The notes beneath the pieces were generated by a model. It was not told where the DNA came from. It worked only from the letters and a program-made list of their open reading frames with translations, and searched no databases. This document shows, in pieces, positions 1 through 8,159 of a stretch of 64,000 bases of DNA. Both the position numbers and the translations under genes were made by a program. This DNA comes from Kineothrix alysoides. Its GTDB lineage: Bacteria > Bacillota > Clostridia > Lachnospirales > Lachnospiraceae. Within the stretch, counting starts at the first letter, position 1. The number at the start of each line of letters is the position of its first letter. The DNA is taken from the NCBI RefSeq assembly GCF_000732725.1, contig NZ_JPNB01000001.1, positions 496,001 through 560,000 on the forward strand, written 5' to 3'.

Positions 1-1146
1 TTTGAAAATGTTAAAAGCAGTATGGATCTCGGATACTTTAATTCATTTGCGAGTATTCTGGTAGCCATTCTGAGCCCCATTTTAGGTACGATTGCCGATT
101 ACAAGGATAGGAAGAAACGTTTCTTTATATTCTTTACGTTTCTTGGTGTGTTTGCGACAGCCGGACTAGCATTTGTTTCTCCTTCAGGGGGACAATGGCG
201 GATATTGATTCTCTTTTTTATTTTGTCAGCCATCGGGTTTGCAGGTTCCAATATCTTTTATGATGCATTTTTAGTGGATGTTGCGAGTAATGAAAGAATG
301 GATAAGGTTTCGTCCCTTGGCTTTGCATTCGGATATATTTCCAGTATCGTTCCGTTTGGCATCAGTCTGGCATTGATATTCTTTATGGGAATGGATAAAG
401 CGATCGGATATCAGCTCGGGTTTATTATTACGGCGCTTTGGTGGGGGCTTCTGACCATACCTATGCTAAGAGATGTGAAACAGAGACATTACATAGAACC
501 GGAGCCTAAGCCGGTAGTTAACAGTTTTATGCGTTTGGCGGATACGTTTAAAAATATCAGGCAGCATAAAGTCGTAGTCATCTTCCTTCTTGCATATTTT
601 TTCTATATCGATGGCGTGGATACAATTATTAAGATGGTGGTACCCTATGCTACTTCCATTTTAGGGGAGGGCGCGCTTGACACTTTCACTTTGCTCGGGA
701 TTCTGCTGATCATACAGGTGATTGCATTTCCCTGTGCGATTCTCTATGGTAATCTGGCAAAAAGGTTTTCAGCCAGGACGATGATTAGTGTCGGTATCAT
801 TACCTATATCATTTCTTGTGTTGCGGCATATTTTATATCTTCCTTATGGCATATTTTTATTCTGGGTGCCATGATCGGCTCTGCTCAGGGAGGGATTCAG
901 GCACTCAGCAGGTCTTATTATGCAAAGATTATTCCTAAGAAAAAGTCGAATGAGTTCTTCGGATTTTATAATATATTCGGTAAATTTTCAGCTATTATAG
1001 GTCCTATGATAATGTCCCTGACAACAACGATTACCGGTAATGCAAGAGTGAGCATATTTGGGATTATTCCGCTGTTTATTATAGGATTTCTTATTTTTAT
1101 TATGCTGCCAAAGGAACAGAAGTACAACTGCGAAATTATGGAGTGA
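1..1146 (+). CDS. MFS transporter, UMF1-like, 5' end cut by window edge
   Basis: Integral membrane transporter of the major facilitator superfamily, closest by pattern to the UMF1/Atg22-like group; substrate unknown. The frame is open from base 1, and the first Met in the window (base 22) lies just before a transmembrane helix and the loop motif GTIADYKDRKKR, which matches the conserved loop after helix 2 of this family. Roughly the first 40-50 residues are therefore probably outside the window. About ten hydrophobic helices remain. Its TGA overlaps the GTG start of the phosphodiesterase gene by 4 bases, so the two are translationally coupled. Direction of transport cannot be inferred. Confidence 0.85.
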   Translation, partial: FENVKSSMDLGYFNSFASILVAILSPILGTIADYKDRKKRFFIFFTFLGVFATAGLAFVSPSGGQWRILILFFILSAIGFAGSNIFYDAFLVDVASNERMDKVSSLGFAFGYISSIVPFGISLALIFFMGMDKAIGYQLGFIITALWWGLLTIPMLRDVKQRHYIEPEPKPVVNSFMRLADTFKNIRQHKVVVIFLLAYFFYIDGVDTIIKMVVPYATSILGEGALDTFTLLGILLIIQVIAFPCAILYGNLAKRFSARTMISVGIITYIISCVAAYFISSLWHIFILGAMIGSAQGGIQALSRSYYAKIIPKKKSNEFFGFYNIFGKFSAIIGPMIMSLTTTITGNARVSIFGIIPLFIIGFLIFIMLPKEQKYNCEIME

Positions 1147-2465
1147 AAAAGAAGATGGGTGCAGGGAAAGCAAAATATCTGGTGGTTATCTCCTATGATG
1201 CATTTTCGGAAGATAACTGGGAGAAGGCGAGCAGACTTCCGAATCTTTCTGAATTAATAAAAAACGGAGCGTGCAGCACAAAATTAAAAAGTGTTTATCC
1301 GACCCTTACTTATGTGGTACATACCACGATGGTAACGGGTGTCTATCCGGATAAGCATGGGATATATCATAATAACCCCTTCCAGCCATTTGTAGAGGAA
1401 AAGGAGCAGAGCTGGTTCTGGTTTAAGAAGGATGTCAAGGTACCTGCCATTTATGACGCTTTGAAAGAGAAGCGGATGAAATCGGCCGGAATCCTATGGC
1501 CTGTGACAGGCCGGGCTTCTATCCGTTATAATATACCGGAGATAAGAGCCATCAAAAAAGAAAATCAGGCCCTTAAGATTCTAAAAAATGGAAGTCCCCT
1601 CTTTAGCATAAGAATGGAGAAAAAATTCGGAACATTAAGACGGGGAATTGAACAACCTTATCTGGATAATTTTACAACGATGTGCGCAGTGGATACCATT
1701 AAAAGAAAAAAGCCTAATCTTCTTCTGGTACACTTGATTGACTTAGACGATGCAAAGCATGAATATGGCACGGATAGTCCGGAAATTGAGAGAGTACTTA
1801 CTCGTATGGACAAGCGGCTTGGCGATATTATAGAGGCAGCAGAGAAAGCAGGAATCAAAGAGGACACGGTTTTTCTGGTCTTAGGTGATCATGGGCAGAT
1901 CAATGTCAGATACAAGGTGAAATTGAATCAGTTATTGAAAGAAGAAGGGCTTATTTATGAAGAAAAAGGTGAGATGAAATGGAGAGCCTATATACAGAGT
2001 GCCGGCGGGGCGGCGTATCTGCATTTAAAGGAAAATGATGAAGAAGCAAGGCGGAAGGCCCTGAATATTCTTAACAAGGCCATAGCGGAGGAACGCTATG
2101 GAATAGAGCGGCTGTATACGAGAAAGGAGTTGGATGATCTACACGTAGCTTCTTTTGTGCCATACATGCTGGAAGCTAAGACGGGTTATTGCTTCGAAGA
2201 CAGTCTGGATGGCGAAGTTGTCACCAATCTGGAAGAAAAAGGAATGAAGTATGCGACCCATGGGTATTTCCCTGACCGGGAAGGCTATCAATGCAACTTA
2301 GTGATATCGGGAGATTGTATAAAAAAAGGATATTCCTTAGGAGAAATCAGGATGGCGGATATAGCGCCTACTATGGCAAGTATTCTGGGAATTGATTTTC
2401 ACGCTTGTGATGGCCGCCCGTTGAATGAGATTTTTGATCATTGCCTGGGGGTAATAGATTGTTAA
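1143..2465 (+). CDS. NPP-type alkaline phosphatase superfamily phosphodiesterase
   Basis: Predicted type I phosphodiesterase/nucleotide pyrophosphatase of the alkaline phosphatase superfamily (440 aa). Seen: a first metal Asp in VVISYDAF (residue 19), the nucleophile region YPTLTYVVHTTMVTG (Thr54/56) followed by YPDKHGI, a metal site DLDDAKHEYG, the DH pair in VLGDHGQ and a late metal His in ATHGYFP. No signal peptide, so it is probably cytoplasmic; the natural diester or phosphonate substrate is unknown. The GTG start overlaps the upstream MFS stop (GTGA), which suggests uptake and hydrolysis of one compound. Its last 60 codons are duplicated at 7612-7785. Confidence 0.88.
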   Translation: MKKKMGAGKAKYLVVISYDAFSEDNWEKASRLPNLSELIKNGACSTKLKSVYPTLTYVVHTTMVTGVYPDKHGIYHNNPFQPFVEEKEQSWFWFKKDVKVPAIYDALKEKRMKSAGILWPVTGRASIRYNIPEIRAIKKENQALKILKNGSPLFSIRMEKKFGTLRRGIEQPYLDNFTTMCAVDTIKRKKPNLLLVHLIDLDDAKHEYGTDSPEIERVLTRMDKRLGDIIEAAEKAGIKEDTVFLVLGDHGQINVRYKVKLNQLLKEEGLIYEEKGEMKWRAYIQSAGGAAYLHLKENDEEARRKALNILNKAIAEERYGIERLYTRKELDDLHVASFVPYMLEAKTGYCFEDSLDGEVVTNLEEKGMKYATHGYFPDREGYQCNLVISGDCIKKGYSLGEIRMADIAPTMASILGIDFHACDGRPLNEIFDHCLGVIDC

Positions 2466-2589
2466 AATGGACATAGCGATCGCCTGCACTTGTATTTTGC
2501 AAGCCTTTTACGGATCGCCGCGGGGGAATGATTGTTTTTTGACAAAAGATTAAGGCGTAGAACAGCTGTGATTTGACCACATTATTGAT

Positions 2590-2622
2590 GGCATGAGAGT
2601 AAAAACTTTCATGCCTTTTTTT
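2590..2622 (+). terminator. Rho-independent terminator after the MFS/phosphodiesterase pair
   Basis: Stem GGCATGAGAGT / ACTTTCATGCC (11 pairs with one G-T), AAAA loop, then seven T. It separates the upstream pair from the TetR operon. Confidence 0.85.
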
Positions 2623-2654
2623 ATAGAAAATATTTCTATTGCTGAAAAAAGAAG

Positions 2655-2683
2655 TAGACAATAGGAGGGATGAAGTGTATACT
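2655..2683 (+). promoter_or_regulatory. Promoter of the tetR-ABC operon
   Basis: -35 TAGACA (2655-2660), 17-base spacer, -10 TATACT (2678-2683). The inverted repeat at 2686-2711 starts three bases after the -10, so a bound repressor would cover the transcription start. Confidence 0.65.
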
Positions 2684-2685
2684 GA

Positions 2686-2711
2686 ATAAAAACCAACCGG
2701 TCGGTTTTTAT
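2686..2711 (+). promoter_or_regulatory. TetR-type operator (26-base inverted repeat)
   Basis: Two 13-base arms around CCGG (core ACCAACCGGTCGGT) with a single mismatched pair (2695/2702). It lies between the -10 and the start codon of the TetR gene, which is typical of autoregulation in this family. It also shows that the in-frame ATG at 2670 cannot be the start, because that ATG precedes the -10. Confidence 0.75.
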
Positions 2712-2729
2712 TGGAAAGGGGTGTGTGGT

Positions 2730-3395
2730 ATGACAAAAAAATACAACTCACAGGCGACTATTGAAAACATATTGTCTGTTTCGGCAAAGCTATTTTTAGA
2801 AAGAGGATTTGATAAAACAAGTATGCAGAATATTGCTGAAACTGCCGGAATATCAAAAGGTGCAATTTATCATCATTTTCAGTCTAAAGACGAGATTATC
2901 AAAGCTGTTACTGATAAGCAGGCACAAGCCGTTGAGGCGGCAATGGATATCTGGTTAAGGGAGACTGACTCTTTCAACGGAAAGGAAAAACTACAAGCCA
3001 TACTGGAAAAGAACCTTGACAGCCAAAATGCCCATTACTTAGATGATTTAATGAGTGCTCGCATGAAAAGTGCAGAATTTGTCTTAACCTATATGCAGGA
3101 CTGTGTAAACAAGGATGCTTTCTTTATTTCTGAAATAATTAAACAAGGTGTAGCAGATGGTTCACTTATTACCGAATTTCCCGATGAATGTGCAGAAGTT
3201 TTTTTATTGTTAATGAACATATGGTGTGATCCTGCTGTATTTAACTGTGATAGTGAGAAATTATCGCAGCGTCTGGGGCTTTTACAACACATGATGAAGT
3301 CCATCGGAATAGATGTTCTAAGCGACAAGCTTCTCCAGGGAACATTGGAATTATTGCAAAAAATATACCTAAGGGAGAATAAAATCGGTGAATAA
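2730..3395 (+). CDS. TetR/AcrR family transcriptional regulator
   Basis: One-component repressor of 221 aa. An N-terminal TetR helix-turn-helix is visible (SMQNIAETAGISKGAIYHHF, about residues 33-52) before a helical ligand-binding domain. The start at ATG 2730 is preferred because GGAAAGGGG lies just upstream and the promoter and operator occupy 2655-2711. Its stop overlaps the GTG start of the next gene by 8 bases, so it heads an operon with the ABC exporter, whose expression it probably represses together with its own until an inducer binds. The inducer is unknown; a peptide or antibiotic would fit the exporter type. Confidence 0.9.
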   Translation: MTKKYNSQATIENILSVSAKLFLERGFDKTSMQNIAETAGISKGAIYHHFQSKDEIIKAVTDKQAQAVEAAMDIWLRETDSFNGKEKLQAILEKNLDSQNAHYLDDLMSARMKSAEFVLTYMQDCVNKDAFFISEIIKQGVADGSLITEFPDECAEVFLLLMNIWCDPAVFNCDSEKLSQRLGLLQHMMKSIGIDVLSDKLLQGTLELLQKIYLRENKIGE

Positions 3396-4131
3396 AAATT
3401 TAGTTGTAGAAACAGATAACCTTACAAAAACTTTTCTTGGGAAAGAGGTTATTAAAGGGTGTAATATGCATGTGGAAACAGGTATGATTTATGGATTTTT
3501 AGGGGCAAACGGAGCCGGAAAAACGACGGTTTTCAAAATGCTGTCGGGGCTGCTTACACCAACAATGGGCAAAGCGCGAATCTTAGGAATGGACATTATA
3601 TCACAACGCGGCGGCATTTTGTCAGAGATCGGCACCATAATTGAAACACCTATATTTTATGAACATCTGTCAGCAACAGAAAATTTAGAAATACACCTTG
3701 CCTATATGGGTAAGGATAACAGCGATATAGTATCTGCTTTAGCAAAGGTTGGATTGAATGATACAGGTTCTCAGCCTGTTTCAACCTTTTCTTTGGGGAT
3801 GAGACAGCGATTGGCTATTGCAAGGGCTATTATTCATAAGCCTAAACTATTAATTTTGGATGAACCTATTAACGGCCTTGACCCAATAGGAATAAGAGAA
3901 ATGCGTGATTTCTTTATAGAACTCGTAAAAACACAGGGTGTAACTATATTAATTTCCAGTCACATTTTGTCGGAGATTGAGCACCTTGCGGATATCATTG
4001 GAGTAATCGTGAATGGGACAATAGTAAGTGAGGTTTCAATGACAAAAGTAAAGGCTGAATACCCCTCCGGTCTTGAAGCTTATTTCATGGATATAATGAA
4101 CGGGAGGAGAGGACATGAGAACACTAATTAA
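3388..4131 (+). CDS. ABC exporter ATP-binding subunit (ABC-2 type)
   Basis: ATPase subunit (247 aa) of a bacitracin/lantibiotic-immunity-like ABC-2 exporter. Seen: Walker A GANGAGKT (about 39-46), signature FSLGMRQRLAIARA, Walker B LLILDEP and switch His in ISSHILSEIEHLA. GTG start at 3388 with GGGAG eleven bases upstream. The gene overlaps the TetR gene by 8 bases and the permease gene by 17, so all three are probably translated together. The likely role is export of a toxic peptide or drug across the cytoplasmic membrane; the substrate cannot be read from sequence. Confidence 0.9.
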   Translation: MNKNLVVETDNLTKTFLGKEVIKGCNMHVETGMIYGFLGANGAGKTTVFKMLSGLLTPTMGKARILGMDIISQRGGILSEIGTIIETPIFYEHLSATENLEIHLAYMGKDNSDIVSALAKVGLNDTGSQPVSTFSLGMRQRLAIARAIIHKPKLLILDEPINGLDPIGIREMRDFFIELVKTQGVTILISSHILSEIEHLADIIGVIVNGTIVSEVSMTKVKAEYPSGLEAYFMDIMNGRRGHENTN

Positions 4132-4825
4132 ATTAGAATTGAGAAGAAATAAAATCCAAACCTATGTAACTGCCAGCCTTATCATCACGATAACCATGTT
4201 GTGTTTTTTATATCTTTTCGCATATGCCCCTATGTTAGAACCGAACGATAAGGATATGGCAATCTTTTCGGGTTATGACAATCTTATTCCTTTGTTTGAA
4301 GCATTAAATATGGCGGTATTTTGCGTATTATCGGCTGTTATGTATTCAAAAATTATTATTGAGGACTATTCAGGCAAACGTCCGGTTTTACTGTTTTCAT
4401 ATCCGGTAAGCAGAAAAAAGATCATGCTGGCGAAGCTTAGTGTTGTATGTGTATTTACAACCCTTTCGATGTTCCTCAGTAACATTATTGTTTTTTTGAT
4501 ATTCGGCATAACTGAAAAATTTATACATCTCGTGAGTGGAAAATTTACGCTTTCTATTATGTTGCAAGTTGTTGAGACCACGTTGCTTATGTTATTAATT
4601 ACCGCAGGTGCAGGTATTGCTGCCGCAGGAATAGGGTTCATTAAAAAATCCGTTCCGACTACCATCGTTTCAGCGGTGCTTATCGCTTCATTGTTGTGTA
4701 ATGTTGTTGCTAACACAACTTGTAGCAGGATGGCTATGTATATATTCGCAATGGTAATGCTGTTTATTGGAATGGCATTCACAATAATTTTAATAAAAAG
4801 TGTAGATGCTATGGAGGTTGAATAA
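4115..4825 (+). CDS. ABC-2 type exporter permease
   Basis: Membrane subunit (236 aa) partnering the upstream ATPase. It has a short cytoplasmic N-terminus (MRTLIKLELRRNK), then about six hydrophobic helices, with a larger extracytoplasmic loop after the first (APMLEPNDKD region). This layout is typical of ABC-2 permeases of the BcrB/LtrE/NatB type. Start ATG 4115 lies inside the ATPase gene after GGGAGGAGAGG (17-base overlap). The stop directly abuts the ATG of the next small gene (TAAATG). Confidence 0.85.
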   Translation: MRTLIKLELRRNKIQTYVTASLIITITMLCFLYLFAYAPMLEPNDKDMAIFSGYDNLIPLFEALNMAVFCVLSAVMYSKIIIEDYSGKRPVLLFSYPVSRKKIMLAKLSVVCVFTTLSMFLSNIIVFLIFGITEKFIHLVSGKFTLSIMLQVVETTLLMLLITAGAGIAAAGIGFIKKSVPTTIVSAVLIASLLCNVVANTTCSRMAMYIFAMVMLFIGMAFTIILIKSVDAMEVE

Positions 4826-5047
4826 ATGGAACGGACAATAGAAAGAGAAATAGATAATGGACTTGAAAGTATATCGTCGCAATTATATATTTTTAGTGTA
4901 GGGTTGGGTATTGCACTTGTAATTTTGGGAATTATTCTTTTTTTCACTAATAGAGTTTCGAAAGAAAAGAAGGGGATATCAAACAGCGGGCTGATTTGCT
5001 TTATAGTTGGTATTGTTGCTATTGTGAGTGGACTTGTGCAAATATAA
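4826..5047 (+). CDS. Small two-helix membrane protein of the ABC operon
   Basis: A 73-residue protein of unknown function. A charged N-terminus (MERTIEREIDNGLE) precedes two hydrophobic segments (about 22-40 and 52-71) separated by a basic loop (NRVSKEKKG). It starts immediately after the permease stop (TAAATG), so it belongs to the TetR operon and may be an accessory or stabilising subunit of the exporter. No family was recognised. No convincing terminator was found before the next gene. Confidence 0.7.
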   Translation: MERTIEREIDNGLESISSQLYIFSVGLGIALVILGIILFFTNRVSKEKKGISNSGLICFIVGIVAIVSGLVQI

Positions 5048-5196
5048 TCGGTGCTTAATACAAAGGTATAACACAATAAGCGGCTTTTGAGACTGCATTT
5101 CTTTACTATCTTACTGAAAAAGGTTAATATATTTTATGTCTTCTGCGTTTTATATACTAATATTATTATAATAAACAATTATATGGAGGTATATTT

Positions 5197-6321
5197 ATGA
5201 ATCATCTTTTTACACCCGTAAGAATAAAAAATATTACCGTAAAAAACAGAATTGCGGTTCCGCCAATGGTAGTTTTTACATGGGCGGATGATACAGGGCG
5301 TGCGACGCAGAAACATGTTGAGCATTACGAAGCCATAGCAAAAGGAGGTGCCGGACTCATTATCCAGGAAGCAACCTGCGTCAATAAAAACGGCCGCTTA
5401 GCGGATACACAGCTTGGCATTTGGGAAGATGGGCAGATGGAAGGACTCAAAAAGATAACGGAAGCGGTGCACCGCCATGAGACACCGATTCTGGTTCAAA
5501 TACATCATGCAGGTGTTGTCGGCTTTGCAGAGAAAGTGGTTTGCCCAGGCGATTATGAATACATGGTAAAGGGACAGCTTAAAAAAGTCCATAAATTAAC
5601 AATTGAAGAGTTACATGCAATACAACAGGATTTTGTTACAGCGGCAAGACGAGCGTCTCTGGCCGGATACGATGGGGTAGAGCTTCATGCATGCCATAGC
5701 TACCTCATTTCTCAGTTCCTAAATCGTGGAGTCAACCATCGTGATGATAGGTACGGACAGGAACCGGAGCTTTTTGCACTGGAAATCATCCGTGAGATCC
5801 GCCGGCAGACGCCACCGGATTTTATCATCGGCATAAGGCTGGGCGGGTTTGAACCGGCATTGGAAGATGGAATTGCATTTGCCCGCATATTTGAAGAAAG
5901 CGGAGTTGATTTTTTAGACGTTTCTTATGGATTTGTGCAGGAGACAACTCCTGTTGTACCAAAAGACTATCCATTTAAGGATATCATTTACGCCGCACAA
6001 AAGATGAAAGAAGCGGTTTCCATTCCGGTATTCGCGGTTAACGGCATCAATAATCCTGAACTGGCAGATAAAATTCTGGAGCAGACCAATGTTGATATGG
6101 TGGATATAGGACGTGGCACATTGGTGAATTATAACTGGGCAAATGATGCGAAAGAGGGCCGGGATGTTGGAACCTGCCTTTATTGTAAAACCTGCATGTG
6201 GCGTGTCGATCCGATGAAATGTCCCGGAAAACAGAAGCATCAGCGCAATCATCCTTCTATGAACGCCTTTTATGAAAATAATATGAAAAGCCCATTAAGC
6301 GGGAAAGTAGTAAAAAACTGA
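5197..6321 (+). CDS. NADH:flavin oxidoreductase, old yellow enzyme family, single-domain with C-terminal cysteine cluster
   Basis: FMN-dependent ene-reductase (374 aa). The TIM barrel has the usual PPM motif near the N-terminus, HACHSYLISQFLNRGVNHR (substrate-binding His pair and Tyr, near residue 165) and a C-terminal phosphate-binding region (DIGRGTLV). After the barrel is CLYCKTC plus a fourth Cys nine residues later (327, 330, 333, 342), resembling the [4Fe-4S] loop of 2,4-dienoyl-CoA reductases. The protein then stops without the FAD/NADPH domain those enzymes carry. Start ATG 5197 follows TATGGAGG. The 3' end overlaps the convergent membrane-protein gene by 65 bases. Substrate unknown. 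Confidence 0.88.
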   Translation: MNHLFTPVRIKNITVKNRIAVPPMVVFTWADDTGRATQKHVEHYEAIAKGGAGLIIQEATCVNKNGRLADTQLGIWEDGQMEGLKKITEAVHRHETPILVQIHHAGVVGFAEKVVCPGDYEYMVKGQLKKVHKLTIEELHAIQQDFVTAARRASLAGYDGVELHACHSYLISQFLNRGVNHRDDRYGQEPELFALEIIREIRRQTPPDFIIGIRLGGFEPALEDGIAFARIFEESGVDFLDVSYGFVQETTPVVPKDYPFKDIIYAAQKMKEAVSIPVFAVNGINNPELADKILEQTNVDMVDIGRGTLVNYNWANDAKEGRDVGTCLYCKTCMWRVDPMKCPGKQKHQRNHPSMNAFYENNMKSPLSGKVVKN

Positions 6322-6883
6322 TGACGGTCCCCTCTCTTATATGGAGTTGATGGTGGGTCATTAAAGTAAGTATCAAAGTACTTATCATAAAGAAGACATC
6401 AAATCCCATTCGAGTTGTCGTCAGGGTGTATCTAAGCTTTTGACCCAATACAATACATAAGCTTTCAAGCGGGAACTGAATGATTTCCATAGCCAGGATT
6501 GCGCCTAAACTAATAGAAGCTAAAATAAGACCCAGCATAAATGTCAACACTTTTAAAAAATATGATTGTATTATCAAATGATTAAAGATAAAGTAGACAA
6601 ATAGATTAACAATATAGCCATTTGCTAGGGTTGCCGCGATTTGAATAATGTCGAGACGGTTTATGCAGGATTTTCTAAAAATAAGATAGAGAATAAAAAA
6701 CATCATATTTAATAAGTTAAGTACGGTTCCGATCTCTAAATTAAATAATTCCGCCAAAGTCAAAGCAAAAGCATTAAGCATACTTTGACCGACTCCGGCC
6801 TTGATTTGCAGAGAAACGCCTAAGCCAAACATCAGAAATGTGAATACTGAGTATAAAAATTTTTTCATATTTTGTAAGAGCAT
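6257..6883 (-). CDS. YczE/YitT-like integral membrane protein
   Basis: A 208-residue membrane protein with about five hydrophobic helices. The N-terminal pattern (FGLGVSLQIKAGVGQSMLNAF) is typical of the YczE/YyaS/YitT group, whose biochemical function is not established. The start at 6883 is supported by CGAGGTG upstream on the minus strand. It is transcribed divergently from the Crp-like gene at 6967, sharing an 83-base intergenic region that holds a Crp/Fnr-like inverted repeat, so the regulator probably controls it. Its 3' end runs 65 bases into the end of the flavoprotein gene. Confidence 0.75.
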   Translation of the reverse strand: MLLQNMKKFLYSVFTFLMFGLGVSLQIKAGVGQSMLNAFALTLAELFNLEIGTVLNLLNMMFFILYLIFRKSCINRLDIIQIAATLANGYIVNLFVYFIFNHLIIQSYFLKVLTFMLGLILASISLGAILAMEIIQFPLESLCIVLGQKLRYTLTTTRMGFDVFFMISTLILTLMTHHQLHIREGTVISFLLLSRLMGFSYYFHKRRS

Positions 6884-6948
6884 TTTTCACCTCGTATAAT
6901 GTATTTTCTGCTTTCTGAATAAATGTTACGATAAAAAAAGAGAATTCG

Positions 6949-6966
6949 ATATGAGAAATATCATAT
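6949..6966. promoter_or_regulatory. Candidate Crp/Fnr-type operator
   Basis: Inverted repeat ATATGA-N6-TCATAT, the half-site spacing usual for Crp/Fnr dimers. It directly precedes the regulator start and lies in the divergent intergenic region, which suggests autoregulation and control of the YczE-like gene. Confidence 0.45.
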
Positions 6967-7599
6967 ATGGGAGAAAAAGAAGTGATTTTTGACAATGATA
7001 TAACCTCGATTATATTTAAATATGGGACGAAAAGGACTTTTGCCAAAGATAGTAATATTTATAAAGTAAACAGCGGCATAACACGTTGCTATTTCCTTTT
7101 ATCGGGCAGCGTTAAAATTTATATCGACCATAAAAACGGCAGGCGCTCAATCCTTGACCTTGTTGGAAGTAATGGCTGGCTGGGTGAGCTTTCCTTGTTC
7201 TGTAACGAATCGGATATAAAAGAAAATAAGGTTCTTCACGATGTCGAATGTTTGGAATTTGATATGGATGAATTACGAAAATTATGCGAAGAAAATGCAA
7301 AAGTTTCATTTTATTTTGCATCGTATATTGCAGAAAAATTATTAGCAAGAAGTTATAGAATGAGCGAGAGTCTGAATTATCCATTGGAAATCAGACTTGC
7401 TTCATTCATTCTTTTGCATCAGCAGAAGGGCGTATATAATATTCCCCACACCGATATTTCCGAATATATGAATGTCAGCTACCGCCATGTGCTGTACGTC
7501 ATCAAGAAATTATGTGAGCAGGGAATACTTACAAAAGAAAAGGGAAAAGGATATATTATTTCTGATATGGAAAAACTGGAGCAGCTGCAGGATAAATAA
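6967..7599 (+). CDS. Crp/Fnr family regulator, YeiL-like
   Basis: Transcription factor of 210 aa: N-terminal cyclic-nucleotide-binding-like beta barrel (YFLLSGSVKIYIDHKNGRRS, LVGSNGWLGE) and a C-terminal winged helix (HTDISEYMNVSYRHVLYVIK). There is no Fnr-type N-terminal cysteine cluster, so it is unlikely to be an iron-sulfur oxygen sensor; the effector is unknown. ATG 6967 has no upstream ribosome site, whereas GTG 6982 is preceded by GGGAG at a good distance, so the true start may be 6982 (205 aa). It ends 12 bases before the phosphodiesterase remnant, so it abuts a rearrangement junction. Confidence 0.85.
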   Translation: MGEKEVIFDNDITSIIFKYGTKRTFAKDSNIYKVNSGITRCYFLLSGSVKIYIDHKNGRRSILDLVGSNGWLGELSLFCNESDIKENKVLHDVECLEFDMDELRKLCEENAKVSFYFASYIAEKLLARSYRMSESLNYPLEIRLASFILLHQQKGVYNIPHTDISEYMNVSYRHVLYVIKKLCEQGILTKEKGKGYIISDMEKLEQLQDK

Positions 7600-7611
7600 A
7601 AGGACTGCAGG

Positions 7612-7785
7612 GAAGGCTATCAATGCAACTTGGTAATATCGGGAGATTGTATAAAAAAAGGATATTCTTTAGGAGACATCCGGATGACGGACATAGCGCC
7701 TACTATGGCGAGTATTCTGGGAGTTGATTTTCACACGTGTGATGGCCGTCCCTTGAATGAAATCTTTCATTCTTCCCTGAAGTAA
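7612..7785 (+). pseudogene. 3' remnant of a second NPP-type phosphodiesterase gene
   Basis: In-frame 58-codon segment (EGYQCNLVISGDCIKKGYSL through DGRPLNEIF, then stop) that is nearly the same as codons from 2280 to the end of the intact phosphodiesterase gene, differing mostly at third positions and a few residues. No start codon, ribosome site or 5' two-thirds is present. It shows that a paralogous copy once ended here and that the 2.47-7.61 kb block lies between the two 3' ends. Confidence 0.85.
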
Positions 7786-7806
7786 CAAATTATAAAAGTT
7801 GAACAT

Positions 7807-7838
7807 GGCGGTTGCCGATAGGAATGTCGGCTGCCGCC
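7807..7838 (+). terminator. GC-rich hairpin after the phosphodiesterase remnant
   Basis: Stem GGCGGTTGCCGA / TCGGCTGCCGCC (twelve positions, one mismatch and one G-T) with an 8-base loop. The following bases are AT-rich but lack a clean T run, so it is a weak or decayed terminator, probably the original one of the lost paralogue. Confidence 0.4.
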
Positions 7839-7931
7839 ATATAAATACAATTTTGAGGCCGCTAAGTATAAAACCACGCTTTTTGCAAATCATAATGGTA
7901 TATAAAATTGTTATGTAAGGATGGTGAATTT

Positions 7932-8105
7932 ATGGCTAAAGCGGGTATGAGAAGACCTGACCCAAGACAACCCCATGGAACAGAAAGCAACAAAAAAATG
8001 CAAATAACAAAGAACGAAGAGGAACCTGTTCCGGAGATTCAAGGTAAAGCAAAGGCAGGGCATAATAAGGCAAGTAATTTGCACGATAATAATCGAAGCA
8101 AATAA
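7932..8105 (+). CDS. Small conserved hydrophilic protein
   Basis: A 57-residue protein starting MAKAGMRRPDPRQPHGTES, rich in Lys, Pro, Asn and Gln, with no hydrophobic segment. From memory, short proteins with this N-terminus and a PVPEIQGKAK motif recur in Clostridia as uncharacterised genes; this was not checked. ATG 7932 is chosen over the upstream TTG/ATG because AAGGA lies ten bases before it. Monocistronic. Function unknown; composition suggests a nucleic-acid-binding or disordered protein. Confidence 0.6.
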   Translation: MAKAGMRRPDPRQPHGTESNKKMQITKNEEEPVPEIQGKAKAGHNKASNLHDNNRSK

Positions 8106-8159
8106 AAGCAAGCCGGATGGGTAAAGCCATGAAAGCATGACCATCGAGTTTGGGGAATG

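Noticed and set aside
2371-2751. Long minus-strand ORF opposite the phosphodiesterase end
   Set aside because: It crosses a strong plus-strand terminator, promoter and operator and has no family pattern; a shadow frame.
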